Numbered from the stretch's first letter, positions 1 through 6,570 are shown. The stretch: 18,327 bases of DNA from DATKYK01 sp034430255 (GCA_034430255.1 DAOUEU010000172.1:1-18327), one strand, 5' to 3'. The notes: generated by a model not told the origin, from the sequence alone. Made by a program: numbers and translations.

Positions 1-431
1 TATCTCTCTCCCCAAATTTTCTCTGCTTCACCCCCCTTTATGAAGTCCACCAATACTAGCTTGCCTTTGATCCCCAGTACCCTATCCATCTCTCTCAGCG
101 CTTTATTGGGATCACCGAGTTCATGCAAGGTGTAAACACTGACAATGGCTTTAAAAGATTTATTAGCGATATTATCCATATGGCTTGCATTCCCTTCCAT
201 GAAGTGCACTAGTTGAGAAATACCCTGAGCCTCGGCTGATTCGCGGGCCTTGACCAGCTTTGTGTCGGAAATATCGATGCCCCGAACCTCCTTACCGAGC
301 GTAGCGCCCAGGAAGTTTGCCAGTTTGCCCTCCCCGCAGCCAATATCGAGTATCGGATTTGCCTCACCGATCTCTTCACCGATCTTACGGTAGATCTCTG
401 GCTCAAGCTGATGGTAGCTGGTCTCGTCCAT
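1..431 (-). CDS. Class I SAM-dependent methyltransferase, C-terminus cut by window start
   Basis: The 143 residues visible begin MDETSYHQLEPEIYRKIGEE and show the SAM-binding motif I ILDIGCGEGKLA near residues 29-40, an acidic motif II (GIDISDTKL) and the later strands AIVSVYTLHELGDPNKAL and GKLVLVDF. This is the UbiE/Methyltransf_11 fold. The ATG start is preceded by a modest AGAGA-type ribosome site. The gene continues beyond position 1, so the C-terminus and any substrate-specific region are missing. It lies about 25 bp downstream of a second methyltransferase of the same fold, so the two are probably cotranscribed. The substrate cannot be told; small-molecule methylation is typical of the fold. 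Confidence 0.85.
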   Translation of the reverse strand, partial: MDETSYHQLEPEIYRKIGEEIGEANPILDIGCGEGKLANFLGATLGKEVRGIDISDTKLVKARESAEAQGISQLVHFMEGNASHMDNIANKSFKAIVSVYTLHELGDPNKALREMDRVLGIKGKLVLVDFIKGGEAEKIWGER

Positions 432-456
432 ATTGTCTCTCTATCGTTGCGGCAGC

Positions 457-1101
457 TTAAGGCCTTAACGCCTTGAGCAGGCGAAGGTGACCCTTAAAGA
501 AGGTATCCTCTTCAAAGCTAGCAAATCCTTGCCCGTGGAGCATCGCCTTCAGGTCGAGTTTGAGAAACTCCGAAGCCAGTTGGCACTCCCCATAGGTGAA
601 GGCCCAGCGAAGGGGAAGCCACAGCCTGCCCAAATCGAACTCACTGTAGTCTAGTATGTAAAAGATTCCCCCTGACTTTAGAGCTTGGTAAGCATTGCTG
701 ATAATATCGGACTTCTGGGCATCCTCAAAACCATGCAAGACAAACGAGACGAATACCTTATCGAATTCCTCCCTATAGTCCATGGGCACCTCTATTCGCT
801 GCTTCCTAAACTTTATATTGGCATATGTCTGACATCGTTTCCCCGCTATACTCAGCATCGTGTTACTGATGTCAAGCCCTAGGACCTTGCCCTGAAAGCC
901 TATCTTCTTTCCCATTAAGCAGTCGTTTCTGCCTGTTCCCGAGCCGAGGTCTAAAATACTCTGTCCCGGTTGGATATCCATCCTGTCGATAGCCCCTCTG
1001 ATGAAGCGAGGGTAAATACCTAGCGAAATCAGGCTTAGTAGGAAATCGTAATAGCGTGCCTCCTTCGTTCCGACCTCTACCTTCGATCTTGGCGGACTCA
1101 A
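457..1101 (-). CDS. Class I SAM-dependent methyltransferase (UbiE/COQ5-like)
   Basis: The 214-aa protein has motif I ILDLGSGTGRN around residues 49-59, the acidic motif GLDISNTMLSIA, FDKVFVSFVLHGFED as the post-II strand, and ALKSGGIFYILDYSEFDLGRLW as motif III. This is a full-length Rossmann methyltransferase. The start is TTG, supported by GGAGGTGCACA immediately upstream; no in-frame ATG lies nearby. The N-terminus (about residues 15-35, ARYYDFLLSLISLGIYPRFI) resembles the lead helix of UbiE-type enzymes. It follows the flavoprotein gene by 57 bp and precedes another methyltransferase. The substrate is unknown; a quinone, lipid or small thiol or metalloid target are all possible. Confidence 0.87.
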   Translation of the reverse strand: MSPPRSKVEVGTKEARYYDFLLSLISLGIYPRFIRGAIDRMDIQPGQSILDLGSGTGRNDCLMGKKIGFQGKVLGLDISNTMLSIAGKRCQTYANIKFRKQRIEVPMDYREEFDKVFVSFVLHGFEDAQKSDIISNAYQALKSGGIFYILDYSEFDLGRLWLPLRWAFTYGECQLASEFLKLDLKAMLHGQGFASFEEDTFFKGHLRLLKALRP

Positions 1102-1158
1102 TGTGCACCTCCTTCCATCTCACGCATAATTCTGATCTCCCCTTGAACCCCTGGAGTA

Positions 1159-2538
1159 TTAGCTAAGAAGCTTCCTAAGCCCCACATTTGCCGCTACCAG
1201 AATGGAATCCCAAAACGGGGCGAAGGGTGGAGAGTAGCTCAAGTCCAACCTGGAAATCTCCTCAACAGTCATACCGCCTTGTAGTGCTGTGGCGAAGACA
1301 TCTATTCGCTTGGCCACCCCGATCTTACCTACCATCTGGGCACCCAGCAGCTTTCCCGTTCTCCTATCCATTACGAGTTTAATGGTAATATCCTCCGGCT
1401 CAGGATTTGGGTAGGTGTGACCATGAGATGGATGGGCGACAGTGGAGGTAACAAAATTATAGTTTTCGCCGACAGCCTCTGCCGAACTCAAGCCAGCGCG
1501 GGCGACCGTGAGGTCGAATATCTTAGAAACTGCCGTTCCCACGACGCCCTTGAAGACATCGTCTCTGCCAGAGGCGTTGTCGCCAGCGACCCTGCCCTGC
1601 TTATTAGCGGTAGTGCCACGTGGGATGTAGACATCTTTTCCGGTGATGAGGTGTTTCTGTCCCACACAATCCCCCGCGGCGAAAATATCCCTGTTACTGG
1701 TCTGCATCCTTTCGTCAACAACGATTGTCCCGTTTGGAGCAACCCCTAGTTCGGCCTGTTTAGCTAATGCTGAGTTTGGCCTCGATCCAGCAGCCAGGAG
1801 GATGAGGTCGGCAGGATAACTCCTTCCCTCGATGACGACGAGCCTGGCTCTGCCCTCGCTATCCCCTTCAAATCCCTGTATCACGGCGTTTTTTACTACG
1901 TCAACATCGTTCCGCTTTAGCTCCTCCTCCACTAGCTCAGCCATATCATCGTCGAACATCTTGAGGATGCTGCTCCCTGGCCTCTTTATAACCGCTACCT
2001 CAAGTCCCCTTGCCCTTAAAGCCTCTGCCATCTCCAGGCCGATGAGCCCTGCACCAATTATCACTGCCATACTGGGGGCTGCTTCCCCTATGAAGTCCTT
2101 AAGTATTATCCCGTCTTCCGCGGTTCTTATGACGAACACATTTCTTAGATCGGCCCCGGGCAGTTCCGGTTGTATAGGGGAAGCACCTGTACATATGGCT
2201 AACTTATCGTAGCCAAACGTTATCTCCTTGCTCTTCTCCAGGTTTCGGGCGAAGACGAGCTTTCTCTGGGTATCTATCCTAGTTACCTCATGTCTGGTCA
2301 AGACGTCTATACCTCGCTTCTCCTTGAAGAAGGTGGCATCGTATACCACGAGCCCTTGAACATCCTTGACTAAGTCTGAAACGAAGTAAGGCAGGCCACA
2401 TGAGCCATAAGAGACAAATTTACCCCTTTCCAGAACTGTGACCTCCATTTCGGGCTTATTCCTCTTGGCCCGACTGGCTGCGCTCATTCCGGCAGCTACA
2501 CCCCCTATTACCACGAACCTTTCCCTTTCCGTCCTCAA
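1159..2538 (-). CDS. CoA-disulfide reductase / NADH oxidase-like flavoprotein
   Basis: This 459-aa pyridine nucleotide-disulfide oxidoreductase shows the FAD motif VVIGGVAAGMSAASRAKR at residues 9-26, a single redox cysteine in SYGSCGLPYF (Cys47), the NAD(P)H motif VIIGAGLIGLEMAEALRARG near the middle, a second FAD motif ending IFAAGDC, and a C-terminal dimerisation domain (IFDLTVARAGLS). The single-Cys arrangement is that of CoA-disulfide reductase, Nox and Npr-type enzymes rather than two-Cys glutathione or lipoamide reductases. The TTG start sits only about 3 bp after AAGGAGGT, which is tight. A GTG at codon 9, just before the FAD motif, is the alternative. It likely reduces a low-molecular-weight disulfide, polysulfide or O2 with NAD(P)H. 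It closes a cassette (FmdB, coiled-coil, ferredoxin, flavoprotein) that recurs at 12099-13697. Confidence 0.88.
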   Translation of the reverse strand: MRTERERFVVIGGVAAGMSAASRAKRNKPEMEVTVLERGKFVSYGSCGLPYFVSDLVKDVQGLVVYDATFFKEKRGIDVLTRHEVTRIDTQRKLVFARNLEKSKEITFGYDKLAICTGASPIQPELPGADLRNVFVIRTAEDGIILKDFIGEAAPSMAVIIGAGLIGLEMAEALRARGLEVAVIKRPGSSILKMFDDDMAELVEEELKRNDVDVVKNAVIQGFEGDSEGRARLVVIEGRSYPADLILLAAGSRPNSALAKQAELGVAPNGTIVVDERMQTSNRDIFAAGDCVGQKHLITGKDVYIPRGTTANKQGRVAGDNASGRDDVFKGVVGTAVSKIFDLTVARAGLSSAEAVGENYNFVTSTVAHPSHGHTYPNPEPEDITIKLVMDRRTGKLLGAQMVGKIGVAKRIDVFATALQGGMTVEEISRLDLSYSPPFAPFWDSILVAANVGLRKLLS

Positions 2539-2559
2539 TACCTCCTTAAAAAGATATTT

Positions 2560-2687
2560 TCACAGCATCCGTATTGCCTTCAGTGGGCAAGCCTGAGCAC
2601 ACTTAGCACAGCCGTGGCACCATTTAGCTGAATCTATTTGGGGTGCTTCGTAGAGCTTTTACCTTTATCAAATACCCAGACTTCCAT
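2560..2687 (-). pseudogene. Frameshifted [4Fe-4S] ferredoxin remnant (cassette copy A)
   Basis: The last 32 codons before the TGA at 2560 read KLYEAPQIDS then AKWCHGCAKCAQACPLKAIRML, a clear CxxCxxCxxxCP cluster motif. The frame is closed by TAA at 2659-2661, and no ATG, GTG or TTG lies between that stop and the first Cys. A protein-like stretch (MEVWVFDKGK) begins at an ATG at 2687 but is in a different frame, so the gene appears frameshifted. The copy at 13133-13231 has the same C-terminus, the same 32-codon open stretch and the same lack of a start. It sits 21 bp upstream of the CoA-disulfide-reductase-like gene and may once have donated electrons to it. Confidence 0.65.
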
Positions 2688-2789
2688 GCAAGCACGGCTA
2701 CAAATGCTCCGTGACCATATTTATCAGGAAATCACCTGGCGTACTCCATAAAAGACACCCTATTCGGTACCGGCATTACTCCTCTGCCT

Positions 2790-2905
2790 CCCCTTTGATT
2801 TCTCAGGGGCATGCCCCAGCTTCTCATGTTGCTCCAGCATCTGTGGCAGCACCGCTTGAGATCTGCTATTTGCCTTTCCGGCCCATTGACTCTCTCCGGT
2901 GTTAT
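2790..2905 (-). pseudogene. Decayed copy of the small coiled-coil gene (cassette copy A)
   Basis: The minus strand reads ITPERVNGPERQIADLKR from 2905 and then, in another frame, VLPQMLEQHEKLGHAPEKSK. The intact paralogue at 13297-13482 reads MTSERVKELEEQIADLKH followed by VPPQMFEHLDELEQALEKAR. Compared with that paralogue, this copy has ATA in place of the ATG start and lacks about 19 bases after the codons for DLK, which shifts the frame. Both lesions are visible by direct alignment of the two segments. It lies between an FmdB gene and a ferredoxin remnant, the same order as in copy B. Confidence 0.7.
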
Positions 2906-2923
2906 TTCCCCAACATGTCCCTA

Positions 2924-3142
2924 TTACATAGGCGGGAGTCCACAGGTGCCGGTGGGACAACTAGAACTGAAATCCATGTCGGGTGCTTCACTTGAGCCCG
3001 AGCTGAAGAAAGTGGAGAAAAGCTTTTCTGGTTTACCCGCCTGACACTTAGGGCAATTCAGTTTAGAGCCGTCCTCGCCCATGCCCTGGCGGACCTCAAA
3101 CTTCTCGCCACACTCAGTACACCGGTATTCGTATAGTGGCAT
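2924..3142 (-). CDS. FmdB-family small zinc-ribbon protein (cassette copy A)
   Basis: The 72-aa protein opens MPLYEYRCTECGEKFEVRQ with a second pair LNCPKCQAGKP, giving the CxxC-CxxC zinc ribbon typical of FmdB-type regulatory or accessory proteins. The tail is Ser- and Cys-rich (SSSCPTGTCGLPPM), leaving two further cysteines. The ATG is preceded by GGAGGTAGGTT, a strong ribosome site. The first 50 residues are nearly the same as the protein at 13494-13697, and both are followed by a coiled-coil gene, a ferredoxin and a flavoprotein, so this is a duplicated cassette. FmdB proteins have no settled biochemical role; zinc binding is expected, regulation of metal or cofactor genes is a family-level guess. 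Confidence 0.9.
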   Translation of the reverse strand: MPLYEYRCTECGEKFEVRQGMGEDGSKLNCPKCQAGKPEKLFSTFFSSGSSEAPDMDFSSSCPTGTCGLPPM

Positions 3143-3209
3143 AACCTACCTCCTCTGTTTTCGTTTGGCTTGTCCCAGCGCCTTCGGTTACCGCTTATCG
3201 TACTACCCT

Positions 3210-3521
3210 TTATGGAAGACCTTTCCAGCTCTCCTGTTCCATCGCCAAGAAGGCCTGTTGCTCTTCCTGATTCATTTCAGTTATCCTGATCTCGGCTTCT
3301 GCGCCTAAATCTGTCACTGCCTTACTCAGGCTATTCACAAGGTGATCCTTGATTGAGGCAGGGATACCCATAGTGGGAAGCGCCAGGGTGAGCATGACCT
3401 TGCCGTGCTCCAGAGTTATATCTTTGGCCATTCCCAACTCGACTAGGCTGCTACTGATCGCTGGGTGCATCACCTGCCCTACAGCTTGACTGACATCCTC
3501 TTCCGAAATAGTAGGGGCCAT
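3210..3521 (-). CDS. DUF59/MIP18-family Fe-S assembly protein (PaaD/SufT-like)
   Basis: The 103-aa protein matches the DUF59 fold: an N-terminal helix ISEEDVSQAVGQVMHPAI, then the strand pattern LGMAKDITLEHGKVMLTLALPTMGIPASIKDHLVNSLSKAV. The family usually has DPE in place of the MHPAISSSL seen here and a Cys in the hydrophobic loop; here the loop is LPTMGIP, so the conserved Cys of SufT/PaaD is absent. It resembles the DUF59 domain found at the N-terminus of Mrp ATPases. ATG at 3521 is preferred over the GTG one codon earlier because AGGAGG then sits 4 bp upstream. The start overlaps the TGA of the decayed thioredoxin gene, which suggests former translational coupling. Likely role is Fe-S cluster delivery. 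Confidence 0.75.
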   Translation of the reverse strand: MAPTISEEDVSQAVGQVMHPAISSSLVELGMAKDITLEHGKVMLTLALPTMGIPASIKDHLVNSLSKAVTDLGAEAEIRITEMNQEEQQAFLAMEQESWKGLP

Positions 3522-4014
3522 CACTCCTCCTTTGCTTCAGCAAATTCAAAAATGCGGGAGAGCTTTTCCATATTCTTGCTCGCGCATTTGGGGCACTCAC
3601 TTTATCCTCTTCCACAGGTCTTCAGCGCACCTTGGCAAGAGGTTAACCGCTGGCTCGGGGGAGAGCTCTGGCTGGGTGGTATGCATGAACTCCAGTATCT
3701 CGTAGAGAGTGAAGTTCCTTAGTATAGCTTGACCCATTAAATCTACCAAGACTCTCATCAACCTTCTGACCACCTCTGAAGAATAGTGGAAGAGGTATGC
3801 TCATAACCTGGTATTTCATAGCCGTTTTAGGATTTTCATCCACATTCAGCTTGCAGCATTTCAATTTACCATTGAATTCTTCTGAGAACTTCTCGACTAT
3901 GGGGCTAATCCTTAGACATGGACCGCACCATGGGGCCCAGAAATCCACCACAACAGGTAACTCACAATTCAGAACCTCATCTTCGAAGTTATGATCTTCT
4001 ATGTCTACTACTAT
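3521..4014 (-). pseudogene. Decayed thioredoxin-like gene with lost start codon and two frame shifts
   Basis: The conserved part reads VVDFWAPWCGPCLRISPIVEKF, a classic WCGPC thioredoxin active site, followed by KCCKLNVDENPKTAMKYQVMSIPLPLFFRGGQKVDES. After KVDES the reading continues better in another frame (VDLMGQAILRNFTLYEILEF up to AEDLWKRIK, then a stop), and a third frame ends ECPKCASKNMEKLSRIFEF and AEAKEE, with its TGA overlapping the DUF59 start. AGGAGG at 4020-4025 has ideal 5-bp spacing to an ATA at 4012-4014, exactly where the paralogue at 4364 has its ATG (compare IVVDIEDHNFEDEVLN and MITDIAGPDFDEEVLN). An ATG-to-ATA change is the simplest explanation. If still translated, only from GTG at about 3951. 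Confidence 0.7.
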
Positions 4015-4025
4015 TTCATCCTCCT

Positions 4026-4364
4026 CTAGGTTATTTGCTCGCTTCCCACGAGCACACTATCCAGTAAGTCCCTCAATGAACTTTTATACTGGAAACCTAG
4101 CGACCGCATTACGGGCTCGGAGTCCCGGAAAAGAAGCATGGCAGGCAGGGGAATGATGTTGTACTTGGCTGCCAGTTGGAGCTCCTTTTCCGCATTAATC
4201 ATAACGAACTTTATTCTTCCTTCATATTCCTTGGCCAGATCTTCCATGACCAGACAAAGGGCAAAGCATGACCCGCATTGGGAAGTGGTGAAACAGGCAA
4301 ACACTGGAATATCAGAATTCAGCACCTCCTCATCGAAATCCGGGCCTGCGATATCGGTTATCAT
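4026..4364 (-). CDS. Thioredoxin-fold protein with CGSC motif
   Basis: The 112-aa protein starts MITDIAGPDFDEEVLN and carries the redox motif CGSC at residues 30-33 in the usual place after the first strands (VFACFTTSQC). A helix and strand EYEGRIKFVMINAEK and the cis-Pro region YNIIPLPAMLLFRDSEP follow, matching the length and order of a thioredoxin. The Trp before the CxxC is replaced by Gln. ATG at 4364 is chosen over TTG at 4385 because GGGAG lies about 7 bp before it and the paralogue aligns from there. A close paralogue directly downstream (3521-4014) is decayed. Likely role is thiol-disulfide or persulfide exchange in the cytoplasm; the partner is unknown. Confidence 0.82.
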   Translation of the reverse strand: MITDIAGPDFDEEVLNSDIPVFACFTTSQCGSCFALCLVMEDLAKEYEGRIKFVMINAEKELQLAAKYNIIPLPAMLLFRDSEPVMRSLGFQYKSSLRDLLDSVLVGSEQIT

Positions 4365-4457
4365 CGTGTTCTCCCTTTCTATCAATTCCCCTCCAAACTG
4401 CGCCTAGTCGAAGGTGGACCTGAATAGTCCTTCAGCATGAATATAAGTCTTTCCTCT

Positions 4458-4748
4458 TCACTCAAAGGTTCCTGCAAAGGCCTCGATGAAAACATCTGGA
4501 ATCGAGACCCTGTCCTCCGGCAACCCAAGTTTCTCCCTGGCTTTATGGTAGTCTGTGTTTCCAAATGACTCGGCTGGACCGAAGGCTATACATAACACCT
4601 GCCTTAGAGTCTCCAACCCATCATTAATGTCAGGGGCATTCCATATGGTGATTACCAGAGAGTAACGACTATATTCCGAGGCGATTTCATCCCCGCAGTT
4701 CTCCCTCAGCCAATCCATGCATAGCCTGTCAATCTGACCGCTGCTCAT
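4458..4748 (-). CDS. Conserved-looking hypothetical protein, 96 aa
   Basis: I do not recognise this family. The protein begins MSSGQIDRLCMDWLRENCGDE, is predicted alpha/beta, and has two N-terminal cysteines (residues 10 and 18) and a third in VLCIAFGPAE. ATG is supported by AAAGGGGG about 4 bp upstream. Beyond its TGA at 4458 another frame stays open to about 4382 and reads EPLSEEERLIFMLKDYSGPP, a plausible protein tail, so the gene may have suffered a frameshift near the end and originally been about 120 aa. It lies just upstream of the thioredoxin-fold pair and may be cotranscribed with it. Confidence 0.6.
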   Translation of the reverse strand: MSSGQIDRLCMDWLRENCGDEIASEYSRYSLVITIWNAPDINDGLETLRQVLCIAFGPAESFGNTDYHKAREKLGLPEDRVSIPDVFIEAFAGTFE

Positions 4749-4761
4749 ATTCCCCCTTTCA

Positions 4762-5136
4762 CTACTGGTTTGTGCTACTTTGTCCTCCCACTTCTGACAT
4801 GTATAATTGCTTTCTCAAGGTCTCTTCCAGCGTCGCGGAATCACACCGTTGGCTCTCACCAACATCCCGCAGTCCTGAGTAACCGGAAGCGGCTGATGTA
4901 GTAAACTGTCGCTTCTCCCCACAGTACCTACACTGCCCTGCTCCCCCGCCGTCGATAAGCCAGTGATGAGCTGCAGTCGGTGATGCAGAGCAGAACCATG
5001 GTCGATGTTCGTATCGCCTATTGTTGTCCGCTGACGTTAGTTGCGTTAAGCCTTTTTACTTTGCCATAGCTTCTTGTCCACGCCCTTTGACCTTGCGTGG
5101 TAAAGCATCTCCATTCACGACATGCATTGCATTCAT
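4762..5136 (-). pseudogene. HHWLID-type zinc-ribbon gene with in-frame stop
   Basis: One reading frame runs from an ATG at 5136 to a TAG at 4764. It begins MNAMHVVNGDALPRKVKGRG, reaches QEAMAK, is interrupted by TAA at 5056-5058, and continues without further stops as SASPTAAHHWLIDGGGAGQC then RYCGEKRQF. HHWLID followed by CxxCG resembles small zinc-ribbon proteins I associate with Chloroflexota genomes, often preceded by a basic KxKGRGxEAM stretch. Both halves being in one frame argues for a single gene with a nonsense mutation. The second half has no ATG, GTG or TTG before its cysteines, so it could not be made independently in the usual way. The family assignment comes from memory of the motif. 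Confidence 0.5.
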
Positions 5137-5154
5137 TAACGCTTCAACCTTTTA

Positions 5155-5183
5155 ATACTATCCACTAACTTGTCTGTTTACAA
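5155..5183 (-). promoter_or_regulatory. Possible sigma70-type promoter
   Basis: TTGTAA at 5178-5183 and TAGTAT at 5155-5160 are separated by 17 bp, about 20 bp before the ATG of the broken zinc-ribbon gene. Each hexamer matches the consensus at four of six positions. The rest of the roughly 200-bp gap up to the Fur-family gene shows no other recognisable feature. Confidence 0.25.
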
Positions 5184-5342
5184 CCTAAGCCAAGCCACCG
5201 CTATCGTATGTCAACTCATAATCTCGTTGTCATCTACCCCTTCTTGGGCATGAATAGTATCGACTCCCTTTACATCTCAGTGTATATTCGTCTCGCCGTA
5301 GCCAGCATTTCGGTTCTTAATGGTCGTAGTTGCACTGAAAAA

Positions 5343-5780
5343 TTAGCTCGCTTGCTTTTTCCCTTTGCACTCCCTACAGTAGCCCTCCATGTACAGCACT
5401 GCTCTGGAGACGTAAAAGTCGCCGTTGCGTTGCACTTCGTCCACCAGCTCACTAACCATGGGGCTCTCGAACTCCAGAACCCTCCCACAGACCCTGCACA
5501 CTAAATGGTAGTGCTCCGTTGAGCGCTTTAGCTCATAGTAGCAGTGGACATTGTCCAGGCGCCTCTCATCCACCAGCCCTACCTCCTCAAACAGGCGCAG
5601 ATTTCTATATACGGTAGCAAGGCTTATGTGCTGATCCTTTCGGGTGGCCCTTTGGTAAAGCTCCCTAGCGTCCAGGTGGCCCTTTGCCTCACGCAGAATA
5701 TCCAGAAGCAACCGTCGCTGGGCCGTAAGCGGTCGGTCACTCATCTCCATGTAAAGATTGCGATTGATACTCATTCTCAT
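5343..5780 (-). CDS. Fur-family metalloregulator (PerR/Fur/Zur group)
   Basis: The protein has the Fur layout: winged helix LTAQRRLLLDILREAKGHLDARELYQRA and ISLATVYRNLRLFEEVGLV, then a dimerisation domain with EHYHLVCRVCGRVLEFESP and a closing YCRECKG. The two CxxC pairs (95/98 and 135/138) form the structural Zn site. His35, His90, His92 and Glu103 occupy the regulatory metal positions; PerR proteins usually have Asp at the last position, so an iron-responsive Fur or a divergent PerR are both possible. The first ATG at 5780 starts right after a consensus -10 box, implying a leaderless message. Internal ATGs at codons 11 and 13 (MSDRPLTAQ) fit family N-termini better. A PerR-like box overlaps its promoter, so it probably represses itself. 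Confidence 0.9.
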   Translation of the reverse strand: MRMSINRNLYMEMSDRPLTAQRRLLLDILREAKGHLDARELYQRATRKDQHISLATVYRNLRLFEEVGLVDERRLDNVHCYYELKRSTEHYHLVCRVCGRVLEFESPMVSELVDEVQRNGDFYVSRAVLYMEGYCRECKGKKQAS

Positions 5781-5793
5781 CTAATAATTATAG
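5779..5793 (-). promoter_or_regulatory. PerR-box-like operator over the -10 region
   Basis: CTATAATTATTAGAT on the minus strand matches 12 of 15 positions of the Bacillus PerR consensus TTATAATTATTATAA, as I recall it, and is centred on the palindrome TAATTA. It covers the -10 box of the promoter for the Fur-family gene, a position suited to autorepression. The box is AT-rich, so a chance match to a promoter-like sequence is possible. Confidence 0.5.
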
Positions 5794-5816
5794 CACTTTG
5801 TTTTTTGTCCTGTCAA
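5787..5816 (-). promoter_or_regulatory. Consensus sigma70-type promoter of the Fur-family gene
   Basis: On the minus strand TTGACA (5811-5816) and TATAAT (5787-5792) are both perfect hexamers with an 18-bp spacer rich in A. The -10 box ends only 6 bp before the first ATG, so transcription would begin at or close to that start codon. Either the message is leaderless or translation starts at one of the internal ATGs. Confidence 0.8.
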
Positions 5817-5857
5817 GTGATCGCTGGTTCTAGTATGCCTTAAACCCGAAAGGTGCA

Positions 5858-6406
5858 CTATGCTTTCCCTTGCATGGTAGTGGGAGGATGTCGGCTAGTT
5901 GAGACACCAAAGCTCAAAGCGCCAGTAGGGCATGAAGTTATACAATTTAGGCAGCGAACACAGGCATATCGCCGGCTGGGATTACTGCTAAAATCCTGAC
6001 AGCTACTTCCCAAATCTACTAAGCCCACTGGACAACTATCATCACAAAGCCCACAATGCTGGCATTTTCTCTCCTCCTTCCTTACTTTCATTACGCTAAA
6101 CCTGTTTAACATTCCAATGGTTAAGGAAAATGGGCAACCAATTCGGCACCAGAACCTAGGTCTTTCTGGATGAAAGATGAGGCCTGCTAATTCATAGAGG
6201 GTTCCTATGGGACATAGCCAGCTACAAAAAGCTCGGCCCACTATTAAAGAAGAAAAAATAGCTACAATTAGGATAGCAATTATCACTTCAAATCTTCCCA
6301 AAATAAACAGGGCTACCCACAAAGGAATTGATCCAATTTGAACTATCCTCCGAGCTAGTTTAATTGTGATAAAAATATTGTTAGCTTTAACTTTCATTAT
6401 TTTCAC
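5858..6406 (-). CDS. NapH/CcoG-like membrane [4Fe-4S] protein
   Basis: The 182-aa protein has two membrane spans (about residues 22-38 and 40-57) followed by CSWLCP (Cys61/65) and CRIGCP (Cys87/91), the paired CxxxCP motifs of NapH/NosR/CcoG-type proteins. A 2[4Fe-4S] ferredoxin domain follows, with clusters CQHCGLCDDSCP (115-125) and CVRCLNCITSCP (149-159). It is shorter than NapH, which has four spans. The start may be GTG at 6406 or ATG at 6397; neither has a strong ribosome site. It is separated from the J-domain gene by about 164 bp and from the Fur-family gene by 77 bp. Likely role is passing electrons across or along the membrane to Fe-S or redox partners; no terminal enzyme is in view. 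Confidence 0.85.
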   Translation of the reverse strand: MKIMKVKANNIFITIKLARRIVQIGSIPLWVALFILGRFEVIIAILIVAIFSSLIVGRAFCSWLCPIGTLYELAGLIFHPERPRFWCRIGCPFSLTIGMLNRFSVMKVRKEERKCQHCGLCDDSCPVGLVDLGSSCQDFSSNPSRRYACVRCLNCITSCPTGALSFGVSTSRHPPTTMQGKA

Positions 6407-6476
6407 TTCGTTTTTATGGTATGCACCAATCCGACTGAGGAGGTGATGTTAGGAGGTTCTGACGGGGGTAGCACGG

Positions 6477-6517
6477 TCTCTGGCTGAACAAGCTAGAGAT
6501 TCCATGGGGTGCACCCC
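6477..6517. other. Hairpin and palindrome between the J-domain and NapH-like genes
   Basis: TCTCTGGCT (6477-6485) can pair with AGCTAGAGA (6491-6499) with one mismatch and a 5-base loop, and GGGGTGCACCCC at 6506-6517 is a perfect 12-bp palindrome. No T-run follows on the minus strand, so a classic intrinsic terminator is not shown. The two structures fall downstream of the long gene series and upstream of the NapH-like gene, where either transcript ending or regulator binding would make sense. Confidence 0.3.
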
Positions 6518-6570
6518 TGTGGTTGGACAGATAGGATTAGGATACGGGCGTAAGTTGTGTATTTTGAGAC

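Noticed and set aside
2649..2665. Programmed -1 frameshifting to join MEVWVFDKGK to the ferredoxin cysteine motif
   Set aside because: The AAAA run does not form a proper slippery heptamer in this frame, and copy B has an early stop in the corresponding upstream frame, so the mechanism would not serve both copies.
6506..6517. GGGGTGCACCCC palindrome as a firm regulator site
   Set aside because: No promoter hexamers could be placed next to it and no second copy is seen in the window, so it is listed only with the nearby hairpin.
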